A stretch of DNA of 64,000 bases from Streptomyces olivoverticillatus (GCF_014203555.1 NZ_JACHJH010000003.1:394899-458898); one strand, 5' to 3'. Shown: positions 37,400 to 45,567, numbered from the stretch's first letter. Numbers and translations: made by a program. Notes: generated by a model from the sequence alone, not told the origin.

Positions 37400-37572
37400 T
37401 GACCGACTCTGCCCAGCACCCCAATGCCTCGTCGCCTGCTGACATCTGGGGCGACTGGCCGCCGACCGCGCCGCCGGTGGACGAGTACTGGATCTGCGAG
37501 TTCTGCGACGCCGAAAACCCCTCCTGCCACCCGCTTGTCTGCGGCTTCTGCCACATCCGCCGAGATGCCTGA
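37399..37572 (+). CDS. Small zinc-ribbon protein
   Basis: A 57-residue protein with CEFCDAENPSCHPLVCGFCHIR (two CxxC pairs, RanBP2-like spacing). It begins on the last base of the preceding stop. A hairpin follows. Confidence 0.55.
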   Translation: MTDSAQHPNASSPADIWGDWPPTAPPVDEYWICEFCDAENPSCHPLVCGFCHIRRDA

Positions 37573-37579
37573 CCCACAC

Positions 37580-37602
37580 CCCCGGCCGCCGCGCGGCCGG
37601 GG
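37580..37602 (+). terminator. Hairpin after the zinc-ribbon genes
   Basis: CCCCGGCCGC and GCGGCCGGGG pair across a 3-base loop, 8 bp after the stop. Confidence 0.65.
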
Positions 37603-37621
37603 CCTCACCCAAGGACACCTG

Positions 37622-38053
37622 ATGGACGAGACCAGTGACCTCGACGATTTTCAGGGACTCCCCGCTGCTTCGGCTGCACGCTCGACGAGTGCCGCCGCGA
37701 CCGTGGCTGCGGCGAATCCGCTGCTGATGGCCGCGCTGGGTGCGGCTGTCCCGTTGCACATGATGAAGCTGAGGCGGCTGAGTTCTCCGCAGTGCGCTGC
37801 CATCGCACGTCAGTGCGTGGAGACCATCGGTTTCCAGGGCGATGCTCTGCAATACGGCGGCAAGGGATGCGCCGAGGCATTCAACGCCCTCGCTCGGGGG
37901 CTCGCAGCGCTGGCCCTCACGGCTGACGGTGGCGTGACGTTCGCCGGTACCCACTGGTGCCGACGCACTGGCTGCCGGGATCTGCACGGAGACCACCCCA
38001 CCCGCTACACCGATCACCCGCTGCCGGACCTTCCGCGAGAGGAAGCCGCCTGA
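37622..38053 (+). CDS. Hypothetical protein
   Basis: A 143-residue protein with a helical, Ala-rich N-terminal half and a C-terminal HWCRRTGCRDLHGDH cluster that might bind metal. The stop overlaps the next ATG by one base. No known family. Confidence 0.5.
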   Translation: MDETSDLDDFQGLPAASAARSTSAAATVAAANPLLMAALGAAVPLHMMKLRRLSSPQCAAIARQCVETIGFQGDALQYGGKGCAEAFNALARGLAALALTADGGVTFAGTHWCRRTGCRDLHGDHPTRYTDHPLPDLPREEAA

Positions 38054-38793
38054 TGTCCGACAATCGCGCCCCTGTCGTCCACGGCTTCACACTCGCAGAC
38101 ATCGACAGTCTCGCTCGCACCGCCGTCAGTGCAGCACGGGCCGTCGGCATGGACGGCCTCACCCGCTACCAGACGGCCTGGTCCACCATCGCCGAGCACC
38201 TAGTCGAAGCCGAGGAGCCCCCGAGCCGCACCGAATTGATCCGCGCCGGATGGAGGGCCATCAACGCCGAGACTGCCGCTTGCCTCCACGCGCGGGGCTA
38301 TCGCAACGGCCACGCCCACCAGGGCCCGGCAAGCAGCCCCCGATACCTCCAGTACTGGAACACGCCCCTCGAGGACAACGCCATCGACCGCCTGGTCGAC
38401 CACCTTGCCGCCGTCCAGATCGGTGATCTGTTCACCCGGGCCCAGGGCGAGGCAGTCGAAGCCCTTGCCCGACACGACGACCATGCCCTGGCCGCGGCCT
38501 CCCTCGGTATCCCGTACAAGACGTTCGCCAGTCGGCTTAGCGCCGCTCGGCAGCGTTTCCAGGCCGCCTGGTACGCCCCTGAAACAGCCCCGCGCCTCAC
38601 CCACCATGACAAGCGCTGTGGCAGCGAACCGTCCCGTACACACTGCCGGGCTGGCCACGAGCTGGCCGGAGAGAACCTGAGGATCCAGGTCCGGAGGGGC
38701 GGCAAGAAAGAACGCTGCTGCCGCGCCTGCGAACACGCCCGCAGCAAGGCCCGCTGGCAGACCGCCCACCCGGACGGAACGGCCGCGGCCTGA
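38053..38793 (+). CDS. Sigma-region-4-like HTH protein with zinc tail
   Basis: A 246-residue protein. Residues about 135-175 (FTRAQGEAVEALARHDD, AAASLGIPYKTFASRLSAARQR) match the helix-turn-helix of sigma region 4. The C-terminus has CRAGHELAGEN and CCRACEHARS, a zinc cluster common in actinophage HTH proteins. There is no region 2, so it is not a full sigma factor. It may redirect transcription. Confidence 0.6.
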   Translation: MSDNRAPVVHGFTLADIDSLARTAVSAARAVGMDGLTRYQTAWSTIAEHLVEAEEPPSRTELIRAGWRAINAETAACLHARGYRNGHAHQGPASSPRYLQYWNTPLEDNAIDRLVDHLAAVQIGDLFTRAQGEAVEALARHDDHALAAASLGIPYKTFASRLSAARQRFQAAWYAPETAPRLTHHDKRCGSEPSRTHCRAGHELAGENLRIQVRRGGKKERCCRACEHARSKARWQTAHPDGTAAA

Positions 38794-38809
38794 TCCCGGA
38801 CGCCCGTCA

Positions 38810-38884
38810 GCCCGAGTGGCGCAACTGGAAGACGCCGCGGTCTTAAAAACCGCTCAGCTGCGGGTTCGACTCCCGTCTCGGGCA
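38810..38884 (+). tRNA. tRNA-Leu(UAA)-like, short variable loop
   Basis: A complete cloverleaf: acceptor GCCCGAG/CTCGGGC (7 perfect pairs), a Leu-type D arm (TGGCGCAACTGGAAGACGC), anticodon stem GCGGT/ACCGC with loop CTTAAAA (anticodon UAA), and T arm GCGGG-TTCGACT-CCCGT. The discriminator base is A, followed by CC; CCA is not fully encoded. The variable region is only 6 nt, whereas Leu tRNAs normally have a long arm. It would read UUA, the rare bldA codon. Amino-acid identity is inferred. Confidence 0.85.
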
Positions 38885-38927
38885 CCCGCCTCCACCTCTC
38901 ACACACGAGCGCAAGGAGAGCCAGCGC

Positions 38928-39797
38928 ATGACCATCCACATCACCGACGAGATGCCGAACACCTGGGTACGCGCCGTCGTCGACGGTATTGAGGCGCGCG
39001 GCTGGGTTGTCGACGACGCCCATGAATCCGCGATCGTCATCACGCTTACCCCCGACGCCGCCGAAGTCCTCTCCGCCGACAGGCACGATCGGTACCTCGT
39101 CATCGGCTGGTCCGGCGACGGCGACGCCCAGGGCGTGGTCGAGTGGGGTCTGTCCAGCGACGGCGTCCAGGTGCCGGTCCTGCACCCGCTGGGCGGCACA
39201 GACCCTGCCGTGGTCGCCGAGCGCGCACACCGAGCGCTGACTGGCGGCCGGCCAGAGCCACGGAACCTGCGGCATGCCATCCCCTACGCGGCTGCGACGG
39301 GGCCCTGCACCTGCCAGAAGGCCTACCCGTGCGGCGGGATCGTCCCGGATGCCGACTGCCCCGAGCACGGCAACCGGCGGGCGCCGGCCATGGGCTGGCA
39401 CTGGGAAGCCAACTGCCCGCCTTGGACGGGTCGGCCACGCCACCGTCCTGCTGGAGCTGGCCGCCGGGGAGGCGTCGTGACCACCCCGCCCCGCTGGCCG
39501 ACCGCCGTGGTCTGCGGTTCCACCCGGCACATGGACCTGCTGCACGCGGCCGCCCGTGCTGCGACGCGGCTGGGCTACGCGGTGCACATGCCGCACCTGA
39601 CCGAGGTGAACGACCGGCTGGCGCTGGAACTGGCTGCGATGTGGCGGGCGCTGATCGCCGACGCGATGGTCGTCGTGATCGTGCCCAAGCCCGACGGCAG
39701 CGTGGGCGACGCCACGGCCGGCGAGCTGGCCTACGCCGAGGAACTGGGCAAGCCGATCCTCCGCTGGGACGCGCGTCGCGAGGACGTGGTCTGGTGA
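38928..39797 (+). CDS. Hypothetical protein, probably two ancestral genes joined by frameshift
   Basis: A 289-residue frame. Residues 1-165 are beta-rich with a CTCQKAYPCGG cysteine cluster. Residues from about 184 form a Rossmann-like domain (TAVVCGSTRHMDLL, MVVVIVPKPDGSVGDATAGELAYAEELGKP) resembling nucleoside 2-deoxyribosyltransferase/DUF4406 folds. A GTG at 39477 could start the second domain, and the neighbouring frame gives a natural-looking end (GHATVLLELAAGEAS, stop at 39480) for the first. See findings. Confidence 0.6.
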   Translation: MTIHITDEMPNTWVRAVVDGIEARGWVVDDAHESAIVITLTPDAAEVLSADRHDRYLVIGWSGDGDAQGVVEWGLSSDGVQVPVLHPLGGTDPAVVAERAHRALTGGRPEPRNLRHAIPYAAATGPCTCQKAYPCGGIVPDADCPEHGNRRAPAMGWHWEANCPPWTGRPRHRPAGAGRRGGVVTTPPRWPTAVVCGSTRHMDLLHAAARAATRLGYAVHMPHLTEVNDRLALELAAMWRALIADAMVVVIVPKPDGSVGDATAGELAYAEELGKPILRWDARREDVVW

Positions 39798-39922
39798 CCG
39801 CGACCTGGTGGGCGGAGCCGTGCCTGTGGGACGACGAGCCGCTGCCGGACTGGGAGTTCTCCGAGCCTGAGCCGGAGCGGGGCGTCGAGGACGTGCCGAT
39901 CGTGATCGGGGAGACGCTGTGA
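39794..39922 (+). CDS. Small acidic protein
   Basis: A 42-residue Trp/Glu-rich protein (begins VTATWWAEPCLWDDE). GTGA overlaps both the upstream stop and the downstream methyltransferase start. Function unknown. Confidence 0.45.
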   Translation: MTATWWAEPCLWDDEPLPDWEFSEPEPERGVEDVPIVIGETL

Positions 39923-41196
39923 TCACTCCGTACTACGCCGACGACGACGTGACCTTCCACCTCGGGGACTGCCTCGACATGCTGCCCACGTTGCCCGACG
40001 CATCCGTTGACACAGTGGTCACGGATCCGCCCTACGAGATCGGCATCGCCCGGCAAGCCTGGGACACCACCGGAATCGCCTACAGCACCCCCATGTGGGC
40101 CGAATGCCTCCGCGTCCTCAAGCCGGGCGGACACCTCCTCGCCTTCGCCGCCCCGCGCACCTACCACCGCATGGTGTGCGCCGCCGAAGACGCCGGCTTC
40201 CGGGTCATCGACCAACTCGACTGGATCTACACCCACGGCAAACCGAAAGGCACCGACCTCGCACGGGCCATAGACCGGCACCGCGACGACCGCGAGCACG
40301 TCCTGCAGGTGACCGCCTGGCTGGCAGCCGCTCGAGACGCAGTCGGCTGGACCAACAGGCAGATCGATGCCCTGTTCAGCTTCTCCGGGATGGGCGGCCT
40401 ATGGACCACTCAAGGCAGGGCTGCCATCGTCCCCACAGTCGAGCAGTGGGCCCGGCTGCGGGAGGCCTTGGGCTTCGATGACACCGACATTCTGCCGCTC
40501 GTCACTGAACTGAACGCCCGTAAGCGGACCGTCGGTGAGGCGTGGGGGCAGCGGGAAGTGATCAGCCGCAAGGCTGGGCAGGCGCGCGGCGCCGGCCTGT
40601 ACGGGGCGTTCTCGGAGGACCGCGTCGTCTCAGCCCCGCACTCAGAGCAGGCCAAGAAGTGGGCCGGATGGAACACCGCCTTGCGGCCCGCTCACGACCC
40701 GGTCCTCCTGGCCCGCAAATCGACCGGCTACGACAGCCTGGTCGGCGGCCTTCTGCGGCACGGGGTCGGCGGCTTGAACGTCGCGGCCTGTCCCGCCGAG
40801 GGCGGCGGCTGGCCCACGAACATCCTCCTCGGCCACGACTGCCCACCGGCAGGTTGCTTGCCCGGCTGCCCGGTACGGGAAGTCGGCGACGCTGCCCGCT
40901 CGTTTCCCGTGTTCCGCCTGGACTCCAAGACGCCCGCGTCCGAACGGGTCACGGTCAACGGGGTCACGCATGACACCCCCAAGCCCCTGTCGCTCATGCG
41001 GTGGCTCGTCCGCATCGCCACCCCGCCCGGCGGCGTGGTCCTCGACCCGTTCGCCGGCTCCGGCACCACCCTCGTCGCCGCCGTCAGCGAGGCCAGGCGC
41101 GCGATCGGCATCGAGCGGCACGAGCCCTATGCCCGGCTATGTCAGGTCCGGCTGACCAGCCCCATCAGCCCGTCTCTGTTCGACGGTGCGCTGTGA
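39919..41196 (+). CDS. N4-cytosine/N6-adenine DNA methyltransferase
   Basis: A 425-residue enzyme with DPPY (motif IV, VVTDPPYEIG) near residue 38 and FAGSGTT (motif I, LDPFAGSGTTLV) near 375, the beta-class order. The central insert contains a phage-type segment (DAVGWTNRQIDALFSFSG) that may be the target-recognition part. No restriction partner is adjacent. With the C5 enzyme it gives the element two different protective methylations. Confidence 0.9.
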   Translation: MITPYYADDDVTFHLGDCLDMLPTLPDASVDTVVTDPPYEIGIARQAWDTTGIAYSTPMWAECLRVLKPGGHLLAFAAPRTYHRMVCAAEDAGFRVIDQLDWIYTHGKPKGTDLARAIDRHRDDREHVLQVTAWLAAARDAVGWTNRQIDALFSFSGMGGLWTTQGRAAIVPTVEQWARLREALGFDDTDILPLVTELNARKRTVGEAWGQREVISRKAGQARGAGLYGAFSEDRVVSAPHSEQAKKWAGWNTALRPAHDPVLLARKSTGYDSLVGGLLRHGVGGLNVAACPAEGGGWPTNILLGHDCPPAGCLPGCPVREVGDAARSFPVFRLDSKTPASERVTVNGVTHDTPKPLSLMRWLVRIATPPGGVVLDPFAGSGTTLVAAVSEARRAIGIERHEPYARLCQVRLTSPISPSLFDGAL

Positions 41197-41552
41197 CGCG
41201 CCAGCAGCCGGCCACGGTGGAGCAGCTGTTGGTCCTCGCCGACCGCGCGGAACGTTCTGGCGGCCTCACGGCGACCGAAGCGGACCGCCTGCGGCGCGGA
41301 GTCCGGGAGCTAGCCGAACGAGCCTCAGAACGGCGCACAGAGCCCCGGAAGAGGTCACGTCGGTCCGCCGCGACCCTGTCTCGACGTCTCGCGGCAGTCG
41401 CGAGACTCCACCGCCCCATCATCCGGCGTGGATTCGCGGACTGCGCCGAGTGCTCCGGCTGGGACGGGCACCGCTGCCGCGGACTCGTCACCCCCTGGCC
41501 CTGCCCCACCGCAGAGGCTGCGGGCCTAGACCGATCGCCACTCGCGGCCTAG
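41193..41552 (+). CDS. Hypothetical coiled-coil protein with Cys motif
   Basis: A 119-residue protein: a basic coiled coil (LLVLADRAERSGGLTATEAD, then Arg-rich) and a C-terminal CAECSGWDGHRC cluster. GTGA coupling to the methyltransferase. It may assist it, but nothing shows this directly. Confidence 0.5.
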   Translation: MTRQQPATVEQLLVLADRAERSGGLTATEADRLRRGVRELAERASERRTEPRKRSRRSAATLSRRLAAVARLHRPIIRRGFADCAECSGWDGHRCRGLVTPWPCPTAEAAGLDRSPLAA

Positions 41553-41678
41553 CAGTCGCTCCGGGCCCGGATACGGACCCGCCCTGAACGCCAGCCCCAG
41601 CCCCGATTTCCGCGAAAGAGAACCGCAGCCCACCCCGGCTCGGCCGCCACAGGCCGGGCCCCACGGAAGGACATCACC

Positions 41679-41873
41679 GTGACCGACCCCACCGAACGGC
41701 AGCAAACTCACGACGACGAAGGGATCCGTGCCGCCTTCGCGCGGGCGGCACGGATGCCCGAGTTCTCCCCGGACATCCTGGAAGCCGCATCCCAGCGCAT
41801 CTGGGACGCCACCAACTGGGACACCCTCCACACCGAACGACCGCCCGCCGCGCAGGAACCGGACGCCACCTGA
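41679..41873 (+). CDS. Small hypothetical protein
   Basis: A 64-residue acidic helical protein from GTG 41679 with GGAAGG upstream, following a 126-bp gap that holds only a weak GC hairpin. No domain recognised. Confidence 0.5.
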   Translation: MTDPTERQQTHDDEGIRAAFARAARMPEFSPDILEAASQRIWDATNWDTLHTERPPAAQEPDAT

Positions 41874-41966
41874 CCGCCACCGCCCGGTCGCCCCGGCAGC
41901 AGCACATCGCCGCTCCCCAGACCGCCGCCTGCCCGTGCGGCGGCGACTGACTCCAGGAGGCCGACG

Positions 41967-42032
41967 ATGCCTGAGCCAGCCGACCCGATCACCGACCTCG
42001 CCCAGCTCGCCACCCACGGGAACAGCGGATGA
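41967..42032 (+). CDS. Possible 21-residue leader-like peptide
   Basis: MPEPADPITDLAQLATHGNSG with an AGGAGG 6 bp before the ATG. It looks like the cut-off N-terminus of a longer gene. The sequence after it is non-coding until a convergent gene. Confidence 0.25.
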   Translation: MPEPADPITDLAQLATHGNSG

Positions 42033-42134
42033 CCAGCTGATTCGCGTCCCGCTGACAGGCAACCCGCAGACGCATCCCAGTCGCGCGTGGAGGTGGGCGG
42101 GTCAGGCGCCGGGGTCGACCTTGGAGCTCTCCGA

Positions 42135-42416
42135 TCAGCCGGAGGCGCCTCCTCCGGCGGTGCGCTTCTTGGGCTTGATGGATTTGACGGTGGGCTTTCG
42201 CTTCCGTGGCACGTCGTATTCGCGGGCAATGCCGCGGACGGTCTCGCCGGACCACGGCAGGTGGGTGGCGATGGCGTCGGCGGTGACGTCGTAGGTCTTG
42301 AGGTCTTGGGCAACTGCAGCCCGCAGCTTCTCGCGCGCTACGTCTGCTGCTTGCTGAGCCTTGGTGTAGGTGTCGAGAGCCTCTGCGAGCTGGGGGCTGG
42401 GGGCGTAGTCGGTCAT
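42135..42416 (-). CDS. HTH-containing regulator
   Basis: A 93-residue protein: an N-terminal coil, then an HTH-like segment VTADAIATHLPWSGETVRGIA and a basic Lys/Arg tail (KRKPTVKSIKPKKRTAGGG). The ATG at 42416 is preferred over 42434. It is divergent from the gene at 42587 and flanked by repeated CTTGGCCA sites it might bind. Confidence 0.6.
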   Translation of the reverse strand: MTDYAPSPQLAEALDTYTKAQQAADVAREKLRAAVAQDLKTYDVTADAIATHLPWSGETVRGIAREYDVPRKRKPTVKSIKPKKRTAGGGASG

Positions 42417-42438
42417 GCGGACATGTTTACACAAGCTG

Positions 42439-42530
42439 CTTGGCCATGACTATGGGGCTATGGGCGCCGCCACCGTAGAGCACATCAAAGAATCTTGTCC
42501 AATCTATTTGGACTACTTGCTTGGCCAAGC
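42439..42530. promoter_or_regulatory. Operator-like repeats in a divergent promoter region
   Basis: CTTGGCCA at 42439-42446, GTCCAA-n5-TTGGAC at 42497-42513 and GCTTGGCCAAGC at 42519-42530. The region is AT-richer than its surroundings. It separates the HTH gene from the rightward operon. Confidence 0.5.
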
Positions 42531-42586
42531 GACTTGGATTAAGTTGGAATCGTCGCCAAGGGGGCCCGCATCGTAGGGGAGACAGG

Positions 42587-42907
42587 ATGAACGACACCGA
42601 TCACGATCAGCCTTACGACGCCGATCACATCGCCATCGTCGACATGGGTCACACCGTCTGGGCGCTGTACATCCCGGACCCGGAGCACGCCAAGGACCCG
42701 CAGCGCGTCGCGGACAACCTCCTCCGCCCCGAGTACCGGGACGTCGAGATGGTCGCCGGCATGCAACGCCACTTCAAGAAGGACGGCGCCTGGTTCTCCG
42801 GCTGGGTCATCGAGGCTCCGGACGGCAGCAACAGCGACGGCATCCCGAACAAGCGCCAGGCCATGAAGGTGCTCCGCGCCACGATCCGCGACCACTTCGC
42901 CCGCTGA
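42587..42907 (+). CDS. Hypothetical protein
   Basis: A 106-residue acidic protein from ATG 42587 with AGGGGAG upstream. It contains MQRHFKKDGAWFSGWVIEAPDG and a C-terminal helix. It is the first gene of the rightward accessory region. No family known. Confidence 0.55.
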   Translation: MNDTDHDQPYDADHIAIVDMGHTVWALYIPDPEHAKDPQRVADNLLRPEYRDVEMVAGMQRHFKKDGAWFSGWVIEAPDGSNSDGIPNKRQAMKVLRATIRDHFAR

Positions 42908-42936
42908 ACTGCTCCTGCGGCACCTCTGGGGGAACC

Positions 42937-43314
42937 ATGCACCGCACGCTTGCCGTCATCCGCCGCACGATCCGCGCCGCGCTCCACACCGACCCCCCGC
43001 TCCGCTACCGGGTCCTGTCCGGCTCGGTTGCCGCAGATGTGGCGGCGGGTCGGCTGATCCAGTGCTCAACATTCCTCACCCGGCTCGGTCTCGACGAGCA
43101 GCAGGTGCGCTCGTACCGCTCCTGGTTCGGCCGCTACGCCGCGAAGGCGTGGCGCGCCACCAACGGCACCGAGCCGCAGCGGGTGTGGGCGCTCATAGAC
43201 AGCCACTGGACGCATGTCGCTGTGTACCCGCCGACGTCGCCCGTGTTCGCCATAGCCATCGAGTCCTACAAGCGCATGGCCGCCCTCGGCCTTCGCTTCG
43301 AGCTCGCAGTCTGA
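42937..43314 (+). CDS. Hypothetical protein
   Basis: A 125-residue basic helical protein with an N-terminal MHRTLAVIRRTIRAALHTD and a central YRSWFGRYAAKAWRATNG. It may be a nucleic-acid-binding protein, but no motif proves it. The next start follows at 12 bp. Confidence 0.5.
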   Translation: MHRTLAVIRRTIRAALHTDPPLRYRVLSGSVAADVAAGRLIQCSTFLTRLGLDEQQVRSYRSWFGRYAAKAWRATNGTEPQRVWALIDSHWTHVAVYPPTSPVFAIAIESYKRMAALGLRFELAV

Positions 43315-43325
43315 TTGGAGACCTA

Positions 43326-43574
43326 GTGCACACGGACATCGCGCGCGTGGTCAACGAGTGGAAGCCCACAACCATCACGATGGCGAACGGCTCCGAGCGG
43401 CTGATCACTCACCAGATCATTCGGCGCTTCGCCGAGAAGGTCGAGGTCTCGACTGATGGATGCTGGAGATGGACCGCCGGATTGGTCCCCACCGGGTACG
43501 GATCCTTCAAGGCCAAGGGCTTGGAGACCTATCGCGCCTATCGCGAACGCAAGAAGGCCAACCGCGATGCCTAG
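43326..43574 (+). pseudogene. Truncated HNH endonuclease
   Basis: An 82-residue frame from GTG 43326 (GGAG upstream). Its C-terminal half, DGCWRWTAGLVPTGYGSF, matches the N-terminal module of the HNH enzyme encoded at 24983, but the HNH core itself is absent. It probably remains after deletion of the catalytic part. Confidence 0.55.
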
Positions 43575-43839
43575 CGCCCCGGCCGACCCGGCCCTGTACG
43601 AGGCGCTGCGCACCTACAAGGCCACCCGCCATCTGCCCGCCGCCGACTTCGCGAGGTGCGCATAGACCAACCTCACTGCCACCCCGAAGCCCGGCCAGCC
43701 GACCGAGCGCCCCGCCCGCCGCTTCACGGCCACGGTCAACTGCCCCGACCCGCAGGAGTGCCGGCGGGCCGCCCGCGAGGACCGCAACTACTGGAACGGC
43801 CGGTACGACCACACCGATGACCTGGAAGGACTTCGATGA
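43567..43839 (+). pseudogene. Amber-interrupted ORF
   Basis: A frame starting at ATG 43567 codes for 32 residues, reaches TAG at 43663-43665, then continues open in the same frame for 57 residues (TNLTATPKPGQPTERPARRF..., NCPDPQECRRAAREDRNYW) to TGA at 43837. The second part has no start codon. It looks like one gene broken by an amber codon; the next gene overlaps its final stop by ATGA. Confidence 0.5.
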
Positions 43840-44198
43840 GCTCCACGAACACACCCAGGCGGCATGCCCGCGCTATGGACCTCCCGGGTTACTGCACGCC
43901 GCCTCGCGTCCGCGACATTGCCACCCACGCCGGCTCATGGGGGTGGACGGAATCCCATCACGTCGCTCAGGACGACGAGGGCAGGCTGTGGGCTGATGGC
44001 ACAGCCCATCCCAAGGCCGCCCCATCCGCGCCCCGCAATCTGCAGCGCCTGCTCACGTGGTCGGAGCACGGGCTCGCCGTCTATGTGCCCAGGGACGGCT
44101 ACCGGCTCCTGGAGCGAATCGACGGCCCCGTTGACGAGCGATGGGTGCCCATCGCCTCCGTCATGCCGGAGCTACCCGCCTACGCCCGCGACGAGTAG
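43836..44198 (+). CDS. Hypothetical protein
   Basis: A 120-residue protein with the pattern LTWSEHGLAVYVPRDGYRLLERIDG, a beta-rich core, and GPVDERWVPIASVMPELPAYARDE at the end. Its ATG overlaps the stop of the amber-interrupted ORF. Family unknown. Confidence 0.5.
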   Translation: MSSTNTPRRHARAMDLPGYCTPPRVRDIATHAGSWGWTESHHVAQDDEGRLWADGTAHPKAAPSAPRNLQRLLTWSEHGLAVYVPRDGYRLLERIDGPVDERWVPIASVMPELPAYARDE

Positions 44199-44257
44199 CC
44201 GGACGGCGTCGACACCGGCGACTGACCTGCAATCCCAGCCACCCTGAGGAGAACATC

Positions 44258-44806
44258 ATGGCCGACCCGAACGTGACGCACCCCACCGTCCGTGACAACC
44301 TCCGCGCCTACGCCAACGCCGCCTACGACCTCAACAGCGACCTCCTCGACGAAATCCGGGAGCGCATCCCCGGCCTGGACACCATCGTCGTCGCCGTCGG
44401 CGGTGGCGGCCTCTTCGCCGGAATCGCGACCACAGCCCAGCACTACGGCATCCGCGTGATCGCCGTCGAGCCAGAAAACTGCCGAGCGCTGAACGCGGCC
44501 CTCGCAGCCGGACACACCATCGACGTCACCGTCGACTCCATCGCCGCCGACTCACTCGGCGCACGCCGCACTTCGGCCATGGCCCTCGCCGCAGCGCAAC
44601 ACCCCAGCGTCCAGTCCATCCTCGTACCCGACGCCGCCATCCTCCAGGCACGCCAAGCACTCTGGGACCACCGCCGCATCGCCGTCGAACACGCAGCAGC
44701 CACCGCCCTCGCCGCCCTCACCACCGGCACCTACACCCCGACAGCCAGCGAAACCATCGCCGTCGTACTCTGCGGCGCCAACACCAACCCCACCGACCTC
44801 GTTTAG
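44258..44806 (+). pseudogene. C-terminal half of a threonine dehydratase-like PLP enzyme
   Basis: A 182-residue frame from ATG 44258. From about residue 30 it matches the second half of fold-II threonine/serine dehydratases (GLDTIVVAVGGGGLFAG is the phosphate-binding glycine loop). The N-terminal half with the PLP-binding lysine is absent, so it cannot be a normal enzyme. The first 30 residues resemble nothing in the family. It could be expressed, but is most likely a remnant of cargo. Confidence 0.6.
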
Positions 44807-44813
44807 GCACCAG

Positions 44814-44855
44814 CGCGACATGGCACCCACCCGACCGGGTGGGTGCCATGTCGCG
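44814..44855. terminator. Perfect 20-bp inverted repeat
   Basis: CGCGACATGGCACCCACCCG, two central bases, then its exact complement, 7 bp after the dehydratase-like stop. It is among the strongest hairpins in the window and marks the edge of the next, compositionally different gene. Confidence 0.8.
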
Positions 44856-45018
44856 TCTGCCAGCGCACGACCCACGCTGGCTGACACCACCCCGGCGATC
44901 CGTGACCGTCACTGAACCTTTCCCAGACCACAGGCCACACGCCAGCAGACGCTTACCGCAACGCCCAGATGGTGGATCTGAATGGCGAGACTGCACGCCA
45001 ATTACTAACGTCGTTCCT

Positions 45019-45558
45019 ATGTCTCGCATCACAGAAGTAGTGAAAAAGATCCTGGGGCTGGAAGTAGACTACCGAAACCTGGCACCACGCTGGTTTTCTG
45101 ATGTAAAGCGAAGAGGTGCACACCGCTCGACTGCCAAAATCCCCGACGCAGTCAAAGAAAATATCGGCTTCTATTACTGCCGGATCGAGCTAAACAAATA
45201 CGGATACTACGTTTCAGAGGTATTGGTTCTCGCAGTATCGGCAAGTATCCCAGTCGCCTCTGCAGCCGGGGCATCGTCCCTAGTATCAGGAACCCTCGGA
45301 GGGACGATCGTACTCCTCTCGGGCATCCGCCTCATCTTCCGCTGGCGTGAGAACTGGGTCCGCTCTGCCACCACATACGTGGCTATCGAGCGAGAACTCA
45401 TGGAATGGCGATACAAGAGGCCGCCCTACGACGGCCTTGACGCCTCAGGCCAATTGGTCGACAGAGTCACGCAGTTGGTGCAGTTGGAAACATCAGCCTG
45501 GGCCACATCGCTACGCGCTGGTCTCCACGAAGAATCAAGTCACCCCGGCACCCCATAA
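45019..45558 (+). CDS. SLATT/DUF4231-like two-TM effector protein
   Basis: A 179-residue protein. After a short cytosolic segment come two helices (about 70-90 and 92-112), then ENWVRSATTYVAIERELMEW and QLVQLETSAWATSL, the DUF4231/SLATT signature. SLATT proteins are predicted pore-forming effectors in nucleotide-triggered defence, often with SLOG or SMODS partners. Codon use is clearly foreign (many GTA, CTA, AAA, TCA; stop TAA). It stands alone in direction, with a SLOG-domain gene about 1 kb away. Confidence 0.72.
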   Translation: MSRITEVVKKILGLEVDYRNLAPRWFSDVKRRGAHRSTAKIPDAVKENIGFYYCRIELNKYGYYVSEVLVLAVSASIPVASAAGASSLVSGTLGGTIVLLSGIRLIFRWRENWVRSATTYVAIERELMEWRYKRPPYDGLDASGQLVDRVTQLVQLETSAWATSLRAGLHEESSHPGTP

Positions 45559-45567
45559 CTGCCATTG

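Noticed and set aside
38810..38884. The tRNA as the attachment site of the element
   Set aside because: It lies about 15.5 kb inside the element from the integrase, within an operon, and no second partial copy was seen.
41870..41952. Short frame ending TACPCGGD just before 41950
   Set aside because: It has no start codon; it is only an open stretch in GC-rich DNA.
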